Shown: positions 46,828 through 56,312, counted from the stretch's first letter. The stretch is 64,000 nucleotides of DNA from Stieleria varia (GCF_038443385.1 NZ_CP151726.1:2046001-2110000), one strand, 5' to 3'. Translations and numbers: made by a program. Notes: generated from the letters alone by a model not told the origin.

Positions 46828-48627
46828 GTTTAGGGGCCACACGAGCGGAATCACCAGCAGGGAGATCACCATCACGATCAAGCTCAGCGGAAACCCGAAA
46901 CGCAAATAATCGGACACCCGATAGCCTCCCAAGCCATAGACCATCAAGTTGGTCTGGTAGCCGAACGGGGTGACAAAACTCGCCGATGCGGCGATCATCA
47001 CGGCGATCACAAAAGGCGTCTCGCTGACACCGAGCGTTTTGGCCGCGTTGACTCCGATTCCAAACATCAGGATCGCCGCCGCATTGTTGGTGATGAATTC
47101 GGTGCAAATCATGGTGGCCAAGTACACTGCCGCCAGTGCCAGAAACGGACTGGAGGGACCCTCGCCTACCAATCCCAGCAAGCCGCCCGCAAGCCCTTTG
47201 GCCGCACCGCTGGTTGTCATCGCGCTGCCGATTCCGATCGCCGAACCGATCACGATCAACAACGACCAGTCGACACTTCGGCGAGCTTCGCCAGTGGTGC
47301 AGCATCGAAAGGCAACCGTGGCGACCGCGGCCAACAGAGCGGCTGTCAGAATCGAAAGCACGCCGGATGCTGCGATCAAAACCATCACCGCCATGATGGT
47401 GACGGAGACCCAAGCGCGTTCATGTCTGCGAACGGATCCTTTCTCCACCGCGCTGATCAAATAAAAGTCGCGTGACTCACGTTGGCGATGCAAGAATGAC
47501 GGCGACGCTTCCAGCAGCAATATGTCACCGACCTCCAAACGCACGTCACCGATCTTGCCTTGCAGACGACGACCGCCCCGCGCGATCGCCACGGCAGCGG
47601 CGCCAAAATGTGAGCGAAAGCGTCCTTCGCGAATCGTCTTGCCCAACAGCGAACAGCGCGGGCTAACCACTGCTTCCACCAACGTTCGACGCCAAGCAGG
47701 CACTTGCAACTTGCGCGCTTGATCGTCCGGCGACAGCAGCCCCCGGATCTTTCGCAAATCCACCACCGTGTCCAAGGCACCGACCAAAATCAGCGAGTCA
47801 TCGGCGCGAAGTGTTTCGCTGGGTTTGGCTGCTGCGATCGTGCCATCGGCTCGTTGGATTTCCGCAATGTAAAGTCCCGATAGGTGTCGCAATCCGGCTT
47901 CCTCGATCGTCTTGCCCACCAACGGACCATTCGGTTCGATCAGCATTTCGACGGTGTACTGCTGAGGATCATCGCTGACACTGATCGCCGGTTTTCGTTC
48001 GGGCAACAACTTGGGGGATGCAATCAGAATGTAAATCAGCCCCGCCAACGATGCGGGGATGCCGACGCAAGCCGGCTCAAAGAAGCCGAGAACTTTGCCG
48101 CTCTCCTCGAAGTACATCGTTCGCACGATCAGGTTGGTGCTCGTGCCCATCACGGTGCACATGCCACCCAAGATCGCGGCATAGGAAAGCGGCAGATACA
48201 AACGACTGCTGCTGACCCCGATCCGCTTGGCCAAGTCGTCCATCACCGGCAGCAATGCGGCGACCACTGGCGTGTTGTTGAGAAACCCGCTGACGACCGT
48301 TACCGGAAACAACGTCCGGACTTGTGCCCCCCGCAGCGATTTCGCACCCCCGAGCAGCCAGCCGGTCGCAAGATGGGTTCCCCCGGTCAGCTCAAGCCCC
48401 GTGACCACCGCGAACAGCAATGCAATGGTGATCACCGCCGCATTTCCAAATCCGGCGATCGCGTCGGCAGGCGACGGCAGCAGGGCCGTCCCGGTCAGCT
48501 CCTGAGCAACCACCAGCACGGCCAAGCACGTCAGGGCGACCAGCTCATTGGCGGCGATCCGTAGCGCGAGCCCCGCGAGTAGACCGCAGGCCACGGCGAT
48601 GGTCAGCCAAGCTTCCCAGGTATTCAA
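46810..48627 (-). CDS. DASS/SLC13-type transporter with two RCK-C domains
   Basis: The 605-residue protein has membrane helices in two halves, with NNTPVVAALLPVMDDLAKRI and MGTSTNLIVR (the first anion/Na+ motif) and FITNNAAAILMFGIG with FGYQTNLMVYG (the second). Between them, residues 215-385, are two TrkA-C/RCK_C regulatory domains (VGKTIEEAGLRHLSGLYIAE; LLGKTIREGRFRSHFGAAAV). Such proteins carry sulfate, phosphate or dicarboxylates. The last residues VRQAF and the TAG stop come from a family-1 repeat unit. Substrate is not known. Confidence 0.88.
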   Translation of the reverse strand: MNTWEAWLTIAVACGLLAGLALRIAANELVALTCLAVLVVAQELTGTALLPSPADAIAGFGNAAVITIALLFAVVTGLELTGGTHLATGWLLGGAKSLRGAQVRTLFPVTVVSGFLNNTPVVAALLPVMDDLAKRIGVSSSRLYLPLSYAAILGGMCTVMGTSTNLIVRTMYFEESGKVLGFFEPACVGIPASLAGLIYILIASPKLLPERKPAISVSDDPQQYTVEMLIEPNGPLVGKTIEEAGLRHLSGLYIAEIQRADGTIAAAKPSETLRADDSLILVGALDTVVDLRKIRGLLSPDDQARKLQVPAWRRTLVEAVVSPRCSLLGKTIREGRFRSHFGAAAVAIARGGRRLQGKIGDVRLEVGDILLLEASPSFLHRQRESRDFYLISAVEKGSVRRHERAWVSVTIMAVMVLIAASGVLSILTAALLAAVATVAFRCCTTGEARRSVDWSLLIVIGSAIGIGSAMTTSGAAKGLAGGLLGLVGEGPSSPFLALAAVYLATMICTEFITNNAAAILMFGIGVNAAKTLGVSETPFVIAVMIAASASFVTPFGYQTNLMVYGLGGYRVSDYLRFGFPLSLIVMVISLLVIPLVWPLNVRQAF

Positions 48628-48840
48628 AGTATTGATGAGGTCAAATGGTGGAAAAAATCAGAACGCTGCAAGCAGCAATTTGCACAGGATAGTCAACCTG
48701 AATCGCACAGAACGATATCAATCCGCGTTCTAAACACGGCTGAGCCTATTTTCGTTGACCGCCGTATTCAACTACACTCTCGCTCAGCCCCGCCCCGCCT
48801 TTCTCCCTCGTCACTTTCGCCAACGAGCAAAAGCCTCCCA

Positions 48841-49104
48841 ATGACCGAGAAACCCCAACAACCCACCCCGCAAGGGCAGGGCTCCTCCCATAAAGGAGCC
48901 TGGATCATTGCTGCCCTCGTGCTGCTGCTGCTGATCCTGCACCAAGACAACTGGAATTGGGAAAGCAAGACCCTGGTATTTGGATTCATGCCGATCGGGC
49001 TTTTCTGGCATGCTTGCATTTCGATCGGTGCCAGTGCCACCTGGCTGCTGGCCACCAAGATCGCCTGGCCCGCCGATGACGAACAACCTGAGGAGACTGC
49101 GTGA
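48841..49104 (+). CDS. DUF3311-like small membrane subunit
   Basis: This 87-residue protein has a Pro/Gln-rich N-terminus, one helix AWIIAALVLLLLILH and a second, IGLFWHACISIGASATWLLA, ending in an acidic tail. The small two-helix form before a sodium:solute symporter gene is typical of DUF3311 proteins, which pair with SSS transporters. Its TGA overlaps the next gene's ATG (TGATG), so the two are coupled. Confidence 0.8.
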   Translation: MTEKPQQPTPQGQGSSHKGAWIIAALVLLLLILHQDNWNWESKTLVFGFMPIGLFWHACISIGASATWLLATKIAWPADDEQPEETA

Positions 49105-50714
49105 TGGACCATCCAGGACTTCCCCAACTGATCATCATCCTGATCTACCTGGCCCTCTTGCTGATGCTCGGTTTGTTTTCGAGCAAACTGTTCAAGGGCA
49201 CCAAAGAAGACTACCAAGTCGCCAGCCACTCGATCGGTCCTTTCCTGCTGTTGATGAGCATGTTCGGAACCACGATGACGGCGTTCGCGTTGGTCGGCAG
49301 CAGCGGCGAAGCGTTCAAAGCCGGTGTCGGCGTTTATGGAATGCTGGCCAGCAGCAGCGGCATCATCCACTCGCTGTGTTTCTTTGTCATCGGTGTGAAA
49401 GTTTGGAAACTGGCCCGACGCCACAAGTACACCACGCAAATCGAATTCTTTCGTGATCGACTGGACAGTGATTTCGTCGGCTTGCTGTTGTTCCCCATTC
49501 TCGTCGGCTTGGTGATTCCGTACCTGTTGGTCGGTGTGATCAGCAGCGGGACCGTGGTTCAATCGTTGACCGCTGGACTTTCGCCGGAATGGTTTCCAGT
49601 GGGACCACCGGACAATCCCGTCAAAGCACTCAACGGCGGTATTCCTCCTTGGTTGGGGTCGCTCGTTATCTGTGTCGTCGTTTTGATCTACGTGTTCTTC
49701 GGCGGCATGCGAGGAACGACATGGGCCAATACCCTGCAGACCATCGTGTTCATGATCCTCGGTGTGGTCACGTTTGTGGTGATCGCCAACAAGTTGGGAG
49801 GCCAAGAAGGACTGCTGGCGAACATTCAAGCGCTCGGGGAATCCGTGCCGGATGAAAAGGCGACTCGGATGACGATGAGCAAAACGTTGTTCTTCACGTA
49901 TCTGTTGATTCCGTTGTCCGTGGGCATGTTTCCCCACTTGTTCCAGCACTGGATGACGGCCAAGAGCGCCAATTCGTTCAAGCTGCCGGTGGTCTGTCAC
50001 CCGATCTTTATCATGATCGTCTGGGTCCCGTGCGTCTTGGTCGGCGTTTGGGCCACGGGCGACTTGATGCCCGCCAAGCCGCCATTGCCAAGGATCCCGG
50101 GTACCGATGTCGTGAACGCCAACGCGATCTTGCCATTCTTGGTGAACACGCAAACGGTTGCGTTGTTGGGCGGTTTGCTGGCAGCAGGAATCTTGGCCGC
50201 GATCATGTCGAGCTTGGACAGTCAGTTCTTGTGCCTGGGCACGATCTTTGCCAACGATATCTTGACCCACTACAAGGGTGCGGAGAACGTGAGCGACAAG
50301 CAGCAAGTTCTCTACACGCGGTTGTTCATCATCGCGATCGTCGCCGTCACGTACGGTTTCGGTTTGATCAGCAACAACAGCGTCTTTGCGCTCGGCGTTT
50401 GGTGCTTCAGCGGATTCAGTGCTTTGTTCCCGATCGTGGTCGCCGCGCTTTATTGGCGACGACTGACGGCGGCCGGTGCGATCAGCGGCATCTTTGCTGC
50501 GATCACGAGCTGGGGAATCTTGTTCTACCAAGCGTTGTCGCAGAACAACCTGCGGGAATTTGCGTTGAAGATTCCATCGGGCAGCGATGAGCCTTACGAA
50601 GTCATGCCGGTCGTTGCGATGCTGCTCAGCTCGCTCGTCACGATGGTCGTCGTTTCGTTGGTAACCAAACCGCCCAAACCAGAAACCCTCGCAAAGTTCT
50701 TTCCGGAGAACTGA
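49104..50714 (+). CDS. Sodium:solute symporter (SSS family)
   Basis: The ATG at 49104 (a GTG one codon earlier is also in frame) gives 536 residues with about 13 membrane segments. The SSS pattern is present: SIGPFLLLMSMFGTTMTAFA near the N-terminus, FFGGMRGTTWANTLQTIVFM (the central SSS signature GGMRGTxWANxxQ), and AAIMSSLDSQFLCLGTIFAN (Na2-site helix). Substrates of this branch include carboxylates and amino acids; the identity is not visible. It is coupled to the DUF3311 gene. Confidence 0.92.
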   Translation: MDHPGLPQLIIILIYLALLLMLGLFSSKLFKGTKEDYQVASHSIGPFLLLMSMFGTTMTAFALVGSSGEAFKAGVGVYGMLASSSGIIHSLCFFVIGVKVWKLARRHKYTTQIEFFRDRLDSDFVGLLLFPILVGLVIPYLLVGVISSGTVVQSLTAGLSPEWFPVGPPDNPVKALNGGIPPWLGSLVICVVVLIYVFFGGMRGTTWANTLQTIVFMILGVVTFVVIANKLGGQEGLLANIQALGESVPDEKATRMTMSKTLFFTYLLIPLSVGMFPHLFQHWMTAKSANSFKLPVVCHPIFIMIVWVPCVLVGVWATGDLMPAKPPLPRIPGTDVVNANAILPFLVNTQTVALLGGLLAAGILAAIMSSLDSQFLCLGTIFANDILTHYKGAENVSDKQQVLYTRLFIIAIVAVTYGFGLISNNSVFALGVWCFSGFSALFPIVVAALYWRRLTAAGAISGIFAAITSWGILFYQALSQNNLREFALKIPSGSDEPYEVMPVVAMLLSSLVTMVVVSLVTKPPKPETLAKFFPEN

Positions 50715-50762
50715 CGCAGGAGATTGTGAGCAAGGCCCAGCCCCTTACTCGTCGCGTGATCA

Positions 50763-51302
50763 TCATTTGGCGTTCGCGCCATCACCGACGCGACCGGCCA
50801 AGTGGCGGAGGCGATTGTAGATTTCCATCCCGGGCATCGCGTTGGCGTATAGCTTGGCATCGCCGTACGATGCGGCCTCGATACAATTGGCCAGCGTGTC
50901 GTGGATTCGTTGCACCAAATCGATCGGGTCCACCGGTTTGGTCAACACTTCCGTTGCTCCCAGCTGCATCGCGCGTTGGTGGGTTGTCTCGCTGTCATCG
51001 GCGGTGATCACCATCACGGGTGTCTTGCGCAACAGAGGGTCGGCGCGGGCGATGCGGAGCAAGTAGTTGCCGCTGACGTCGGGCATGGAGATGTCCATCA
51101 AGATCAGATCGGCGCTTTCCAACCGCATTCTCTCGACCGCTTCGATGCTGTCGGACGTGGACACCACGTTCCAAAAACCGGCTTCGTTGAGATGCGTGGT
51201 GATCACATCGATCACGATTTGCTCGTCATCAATCAGCAAGATCTTGCTGTTGCAAACCTGGGTCGGTTTCTTGCACAAAACACTATTTTGGTTCGATTCC
51301 AT
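50763..51302 (-). CDS. Response regulator, receiver domain only
   Basis: From the ATG at 51302 the protein has 179 residues. It has a single REC domain: ILLIDDEQ (acid pair Asp25/26), LILMDISMPDVSG with phospho-acceptor Asp70, and VLTKPVDP with the conserved Lys. A ~35-residue tail follows without a DNA-binding or enzymatic output. Single-domain regulators act by protein contact. No histidine kinase is adjacent. The frame is open to 51404, but the upstream residues are not REC-like. Confidence 0.87.
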   Translation of the reverse strand: MESNQNSVLCKKPTQVCNSKILLIDDEQIVIDVITTHLNEAGFWNVVSTSDSIEAVERMRLESADLILMDISMPDVSGNYLLRIARADPLLRKTPVMVITADDSETTHQRAMQLGATEVLTKPVDPIDLVQRIHDTLANCIEAASYGDAKLYANAMPGMEIYNRLRHLAGRVGDGANAK

Positions 51303-51739
51303 GATGCTCGCTGATGCGCCGGATCGACGGCGGCTCCGATCGAGGGGACGGATGTTGTCAATCAAATGGTAGGTCAGCGGAATCTTCTGAAACGAAAAAC
51401 CCATGAGGGTTCACCCGCACGACTGCTCTCTGCAGGGCGAGCGGATGGTGCGAGTGTTGATCGGGCGTTGGCCTCCAAATTCCCACTGAGAAACGCGATT
51501 TCTGCATCAGTCCTCAATCGGGGCTTTTCTCTGCTTGGATCATCGATACACTTGAGGTATCGCCGCGTGAGGAGACCTCCCGCGTGGCGATAAACCGATC
51601 GTTGACATCATGGCCTATACAAAACCGGTGTTTCGGCGCCGCTTGGGATTTCGGTGTGTCCTGACCACCGGCAAATTCCATGCGTCTGGCGGCAACGGCG
51701 GTGGATGGTTTTTGCACCCGCATTCCAGGTGAACTCGCG
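51303..51739. other. Region upstream of the glycine cleavage operon
   Basis: 437 bp between the divergent response-regulator gene and gcvT must carry both promoters. An inverted repeat TATCGCCGCGTGAGGAG / CTCCCGCGTGGCGATA spans 51559-51594 and could be an operator or RNA hairpin. I looked for a glycine riboswitch and did not see its consensus. Confidence 0.45.
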
Positions 51740-52858
51740 ATGAGTCCCTCCCAGCTTGCCAGCACGCCCTTGGATCAATGGCACCGCGATGCGGGTGCGC
51801 GAATGGTGCCCTTCGCGGGCTACGAAATGCCCATCCAGTACGGGTCCATCGTCACAGAACATCAGGCCTGTCGCAACGCAGCGGCACTGTTCGATGTTTC
51901 TCACATGGGACGACTTCGTTTCGACGGCCCCGGCAGCGTTGCCTTTCTGGACCGTTTGCTGACGCGTGACATCCGCAACATGCCGCTCGGACGCGTGCGA
52001 TACTCGCTCATCTGTAACGAGAACGGTGGCATCCTTGACGACGTGTTGGTCTATCACGTCGAAACGCCGTCGCAAAATCCCTACCACCTGATGGTGGTCA
52101 ATGCGTCCAACCGTGAAAAAATCATCCGCTGGATCGAGCCCCTGTTGGCGGATTTCCCGGAAGTCATCGTCACGGACCGTACCGACTTGACCGCGATGAT
52201 CGCCGTCCAAGGCCCCAAAGCCATGGCGGCGTGCAGACGTTTGTTTTCATACGACCCGACGCGTTTGAAATACTATCACGCGGTCATCACCAACCAATTC
52301 AGCAAACCCGCCTTGGTCAGCCGAACCGGATACACCGGCGAGGATGGCTTGGAGTTGATTGTCAGGGCCGAAGAAGCGCCACGGATTTGGGAGAACATCC
52401 TACTGGCCGGACGCGACGAAGGATTCATGGCCGCCGGATTGGGCGCTCGCGACACCTTGCGGATGGAAGCCGCGATGCCGCTCTACGGCCACGAACTCAA
52501 CGAAACCATCGACCCGTTCTCCGCCGGACTAGGGTTCGCTTGCGATCTCGATGGACGTGACTTCATCGGTGGCGATGCCCTGAGAGAAATCAAAGCCACA
52601 GGACCCAAGCAGATCCGCATCGGACTGCTGCCCGATGGCAAGCGTCCCGCACGCGAAGGCTGCGAAGTGCTCGATCAGGCTGGCAACTCCGTCGGCGTGA
52701 TCACCAGCGGAGGCCCCTCGCCGACCTTGGATCGCCCCATTGCCATGGCCATGGTCGATGCGTCCGCGGCAACCCATGACACTTTGCAAATCGACATCCG
52801 TGGTAAGCGTGTCGATGCAACACGAACCGATCTGCCTTTCTACAAGCGACCCGTTTAA
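51740..52858 (+). CDS. gcvT: Glycine cleavage system T protein (aminomethyltransferase)
   Basis: The ATG at 51740 (MSPSQLASTPLDQWHRDAGA) gives 372 residues, the usual GcvT length. Motifs include MVPFAGYEMPIQYGSIVTEH, ALFDVSHMGR, SRTGYTGEDGLEL and AAGLGARDTLRMEA. The enzyme moves the methylene of the aminomethyl-lipoyl group on GcvH to tetrahydrofolate. It is the first gene of the operon gcvT-gcvH-gcvPA-gcvPB-lipoyl ligase. A longer frame from 51680 lacks a suitable start. A hairpin begins at the stop codon. Confidence 0.95.
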   Translation: MSPSQLASTPLDQWHRDAGARMVPFAGYEMPIQYGSIVTEHQACRNAAALFDVSHMGRLRFDGPGSVAFLDRLLTRDIRNMPLGRVRYSLICNENGGILDDVLVYHVETPSQNPYHLMVVNASNREKIIRWIEPLLADFPEVIVTDRTDLTAMIAVQGPKAMAACRRLFSYDPTRLKYYHAVITNQFSKPALVSRTGYTGEDGLELIVRAEEAPRIWENILLAGRDEGFMAAGLGARDTLRMEAAMPLYGHELNETIDPFSAGLGFACDLDGRDFIGGDALREIKATGPKQIRIGLLPDGKRPAREGCEVLDQAGNSVGVITSGGPSPTLDRPIAMAMVDASAATHDTLQIDIRGKRVDATRTDLPFYKRPV

Positions 52859-52879
52859 AAAGGGGTCAGGCCTCTTTTT
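52857..52879 (+). terminator. Hairpin between gcvT and gcvH
   Basis: AAAAAGGGG and CCTCTTTTT (one mismatch) are separated by TCAGG and followed by CTTTCTC. It starts inside the gcvT stop codon. It could attenuate transcription or set the ratio of gcvT to the rest of the operon. Confidence 0.5.
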
Positions 52880-52928
52880 CTTTCTCATTCCCCCCCGTTT
52901 TGATTCGCCCGCTAAGGATTCTGAACTG

Positions 52929-53330
52929 ATGGCACGTGACAAGTCGACTTTGCTGTACGCAGAAACGCATGAATGGGCAGATGTTGTTGATGATGGTGAC
53001 TCCAAAATCGCCACGGTCGGCATCTCCGCGTTCGCGATCCAACAACTCAACGATTTGGTCTACATGGACTTACCCGATGTCGGCAAGAAAGTCACTGCAG
53101 GCGAAGAGTTCGGTGAAGTCGAATCGGTCAAAGCGGTTAGCCCTCTGTACAGCCCCGTGACCGGCGAAGTCATCGAAGTTCACTCGGATCTGCCCGATCA
53201 ACTCGAACAGCTCAACGCCGACCCGTATGACTTCGGTTGGATCGTCAAGATCCGAATCGAAGACGAAGCGTCATTGGGCGCATTGATGGATCACGCCGCC
53301 TACGAAAAACAGTGTGCCGAGGCCGGCTGA
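52929..53330 (+). CDS. gcvH: Glycine cleavage system H protein
   Basis: The ATG at 52929 follows AAGGA by about 10 bp and gives 133 residues. YAETHEWADV opens the hybrid fold, and the lipoyl-lysine site is GEVESVKAVS with Lys68. It carries the aminomethyl group between the P, T and L proteins. Its position between gcvT and gcvPA is typical. Frame upstream to 52740 is antisense-like and not used. Confidence 0.95.
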   Translation: MARDKSTLLYAETHEWADVVDDGDSKIATVGISAFAIQQLNDLVYMDLPDVGKKVTAGEEFGEVESVKAVSPLYSPVTGEVIEVHSDLPDQLEQLNADPYDFGWIVKIRIEDEASLGALMDHAAYEKQCAEAG

Positions 53331-53385
53331 GTTCCGCTTCGTTTGCATCCAACCCACTTTGCTCTCTCTCACCATTTGGTTTTTC

Positions 53386-54762
53386 ATGACAGGTTATCTG
53401 TTCCACACCGACGATGATCGACGCGAGATGCTGCAGTCGATCGGTGCTGAGTCGATGAAACAATTGATCGACGACCAAGTCCCCACGGACGTGCAGCTCG
53501 ATCACTTGATGGACTTGCCTGCGGCCGCCGATGAGATCGTGCTGGATCGTGACTTTCGTCGCATGGCCGCCAAGAACGCCGGTGCAGCCAGCCATGTTTG
53601 TTTCATGGGAGCCGGTGCCTACGATCACTTCATCCCCGCTGTCGTGGACGAGATCGCTTCGCGGGGCGAGTACTACACGTCTTACACGCCCTATCAAGCA
53701 GAAGTCAGCCAGGGCAATCTGCAGGTGATGTTCGAGTACGAAACGTTGGTTTCGCAACTTACCGGTTTGGATGTCAGCAACGCCAGTCTCTATGACGGTG
53801 GTTCGGCGGCGACCGAAGCCGTCTTGATGGCATTGGCCACGATGAAGAACCGCACCCGAGTTGTCACCAGCGGTGCAGTGCATCCTCAATACAGAGATGT
53901 GGTCGATGCCTATCTGAAACACATCGATGCCGAATTGGTTGTCGTGCCAACAGACCATGACGGAACGAGCATATCGATCATCGACGCAATCGACGATCAA
54001 ACCGCCTGTGTCTTGATCCAGCATCCCAATTTCTACGGACGCCTGGAGGACATGCAGGCGATCACCGACGCGGCACACGCGGCAGGTGCCTTGGTGATCC
54101 AAGCCTTTGATCCGATCAGCTTGGGATTGCTGAAACGCCCCGGCGATTACGGCGTCGACATCGCGGTTGCCGAAGGACAGTGCTTGGGCAACCCGCTCAG
54201 TTTCGGCGGCCCCTACCTCGGCATGATCGCTTGCACCAGCCAACTGGTCCGCCGCATGCCTGGACGAATCGCCGGTCAAACGACCGACCGCCGTGGCAAC
54301 CGCTGCTGGGTCCTGACGCTGCAAACGCGAGAGCAACACATTCGCCGCGAAAAGGCAACCAGCAACATCTGCAGCAACCAAACGCTGTTGGCACTGCGCG
54401 CGACGGTTTACTTGAGCCTGCTGGGACCTCAAGGTCTCAAGGAAACCGCCACTCACTGCGTCGCCAGAACACAACAAGCACGTGAGCGGATCGTGCAAAG
54501 CGACCGATTCGAGTTGGTTCACTCCGGCCCTGTCTTTAAAGAGTTTCTCGTACGCGACCGTGAAAACGATGTCGAATCGCTGATGCGATCAGCGACGGAA
54601 AAAGGAATCCTGGCGGGCGTCCCAATGGAACAGTTCGACCCCGACATGAACGACTGCTTCCTCGTCGCATTGACGGAAAAGCGAACGGACGACGAGATCG
54701 AAGCCTGGATGGAATCCCTCGAATCCGCCACCATCGCCCAAACCGTACGTCAGGCTTTCTAG
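53386..54762 (+). CDS. gcvPA: Glycine dehydrogenase (decarboxylating) subunit 1
   Basis: From the ATG at 53386 the protein has 458 residues, as expected for the alpha-type half of a split P protein. MTGYLFHTDDDRREML is the typical start; FMGAGAYDHFIPAVVDEIAS and YTPYQAEVSQGNLQVMFEYE are conserved. It works with subunit 2 to decarboxylate glycine and load GcvH. The last five codons (VRQAF) and the TAG stop lie inside a family-1 palindrome, so the natural C-terminus has probably been replaced or extended by a repeat. Confidence 0.94.
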   Translation: MTGYLFHTDDDRREMLQSIGAESMKQLIDDQVPTDVQLDHLMDLPAAADEIVLDRDFRRMAAKNAGAASHVCFMGAGAYDHFIPAVVDEIASRGEYYTSYTPYQAEVSQGNLQVMFEYETLVSQLTGLDVSNASLYDGGSAATEAVLMALATMKNRTRVVTSGAVHPQYRDVVDAYLKHIDAELVVVPTDHDGTSISIIDAIDDQTACVLIQHPNFYGRLEDMQAITDAAHAAGALVIQAFDPISLGLLKRPGDYGVDIAVAEGQCLGNPLSFGGPYLGMIACTSQLVRRMPGRIAGQTTDRRGNRCWVLTLQTREQHIRREKATSNICSNQTLLALRATVYLSLLGPQGLKETATHCVARTQQARERIVQSDRFELVHSGPVFKEFLVRDRENDVESLMRSATEKGILAGVPMEQFDPDMNDCFLVALTEKRTDDEIEAWMESLESATIAQTVRQAF

Positions 54763-54822
54763 CCTGACCTACTCCCCAAAAAAAATCCCCCAGCGCATGT
54801 CAGGCTAGAAAGCCTGACGTAC
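54745..54822. repeat. REP-like palindrome pair, family 1
   Basis: GTACGTCAGGCTTTCTAGCC-TGAC (54745-54768) and CATGTCAGGCTAGAAAGCCT-GACGTAC (54796-54822) flank an A-rich spacer. Both halves match the pair at 46767-46827, including the flank CAGCG before CATGTCAGG. The left unit ends the gcvPA frame with its TAG. The pair sits inside an operon, between gcvPA and gcvPB. Confidence 0.9.
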
Positions 54823-54844
54823 TGAAGGGCTCCATGGAATTGAA

Positions 54845-56302
54845 ATGAGAAACCAACAAGCCACTCAACTGCTTTTTGAAATGAGCCGTCCCGGTCGACG
54901 CGCCCACCGGCTGCCCGAACTGCAAGGCCACGCGGCCACACTTTGTGAAAGCCTGCCAGCGGAATTCAAGGCCGACCAACCACCACCGCTGCCCGAGCTG
55001 GCCGAAGGAGACGTGGTACGTCACTTCACCAACCTGTCGACGTTGAACATGAGCGTCGACACGCATTTCTATCCACTCGGATCGTGCACGATGAAGTACA
55101 ACCCGAAACGCAACGAGCGGTTGTCGTCGCTGCCCGGTTTGATTGATGTGCATCCGCTGCAAGATGCTCGCTCGATCCAAGGACTCTTGGAGATGATGCA
55201 CGAGCTGCAGCACATGTTGGGCGAGATCAGCGGTCTGCGGGGTGTTTCGCTGCAACCCGCCGCAGGTGCACACGGTGAGTTGACCGCATTGCTGGTCGCT
55301 GCGGACTACTTTGCCGATCTCGGCGAAGATCGAAAGGTGGTGCTCACGGCCGACTCCGCGCACGGGACCAACCCTGCCAGCGCCCAAATGGCCGGCTTCT
55401 CCACCAAGACCGTTCGCAGCAATGCCGAGGGACTTGTCGACATCGCGGACTTGCGAGCGAAATTGAATGAGCAAACGGCCGTCTTCATGTTGACCAATCC
55501 CAACACGCTAGGATTATTCGACTCGCAGATTCGCGAGATCACCGACCTCGTCCACGAGCACGGAGCATTGATTTACCTTGATGGCGCTAACATGAACGCG
55601 ATCTTGGGAATCACGCGTCCGGGTGATTTCGGCGCGGACCTGATGCACTTCAATCCTCACAAGACATTCTCTGGTCCGCACGGCGGCGGCGGTCCCGGCG
55701 CGGGACCGATCTGTGTCCGCGAGTTTTTGGCGGACTACCTCCCAGGCCCGGTCATCACACGTACAGAAGATGGATACGAGTTGACAACTCCCGAGCGTTC
55801 CATCGGCCGAGTGCGTAGCTTCTTTGGCAACGTCGGCATTCTGATCCGCGCCTACGCTTACATTCGCACCTACGGCCCCGACGGGTTGCGACGTGTCAGT
55901 GAAGACGCCGTGTTGGGCGCGAATTACTTGCTCAGCAAAGTCAAACACATGCTCGATGTCCCGCACGGTGATCGATGCATGCACGAATTCGTCGCCTCGG
56001 CATCGCGTCTGAAGAAAGAGAAGCACATTTCGGCGATGGACATCGCCAAACGCATCCTCGACTTCGGATTTCACGCACCGACGGTTTATTTCCCCTTGGT
56101 GGTCGATGAAGCCGTGATGATCGAGCCGACCGAGACGGAGAGCAAAGAAACACTGGACGCTTTTGCCGAAGCCCTGTTCCGCGTGGTCGATGAAACGGAG
56201 GAAGCCATCCAGCAAGCTCCACTTTCCACCGCGATCAGCCGCCCCGATGACGTCTCAGCAGCGAGAAAGCCGATCCTACGTTGGACGCCACCCCAGCAGT
56301 AA
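54845..56302 (+). CDS. gcvPB: Glycine dehydrogenase (decarboxylating) subunit 2
   Basis: The 485-residue protein carries the PLP-binding lysine in HFNPHKTFSGPHGGGGPGAG (near residue 272) and conserved segments FYPLGSCTMKYNPKRNER and GGVSLQPAAGAHGELT. It is the beta-type half of the split P protein and pairs with gcvPA. A repeat pair lies in the 82-bp gap from gcvPA. The lipoyl-transfer gene begins 10 bp after its stop. Confidence 0.95.
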   Translation: MRNQQATQLLFEMSRPGRRAHRLPELQGHAATLCESLPAEFKADQPPPLPELAEGDVVRHFTNLSTLNMSVDTHFYPLGSCTMKYNPKRNERLSSLPGLIDVHPLQDARSIQGLLEMMHELQHMLGEISGLRGVSLQPAAGAHGELTALLVAADYFADLGEDRKVVLTADSAHGTNPASAQMAGFSTKTVRSNAEGLVDIADLRAKLNEQTAVFMLTNPNTLGLFDSQIREITDLVHEHGALIYLDGANMNAILGITRPGDFGADLMHFNPHKTFSGPHGGGGPGAGPICVREFLADYLPGPVITRTEDGYELTTPERSIGRVRSFFGNVGILIRAYAYIRTYGPDGLRRVSEDAVLGANYLLSKVKHMLDVPHGDRCMHEFVASASRLKKEKHISAMDIAKRILDFGFHAPTVYFPLVVDEAVMIEPTETESKETLDAFAEALFRVVDETEEAIQQAPLSTAISRPDDVSAARKPILRWTPPQQ

Positions 56303-56312
56303 GACCAGTGCC

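Noticed and set aside
48768..50531. Long minus-strand ORF (587 codons) antisense to the DUF3311/SSS genes
   Set aside because: Composition is extremely Asp/Gln/His/Arg-rich, as expected when transmembrane codons are read in antisense; the sense genes have full family motifs.
51303..51739. Glycine riboswitch ahead of gcvT
   Set aside because: The tandem-aptamer consensus (such as GGCAAAAGGAC-type segments) was not found by eye.
53245..54522. Long minus-strand ORF antisense to gcvPA
   Set aside because: A shadow of a highly conserved gene; no motif and no start signal.
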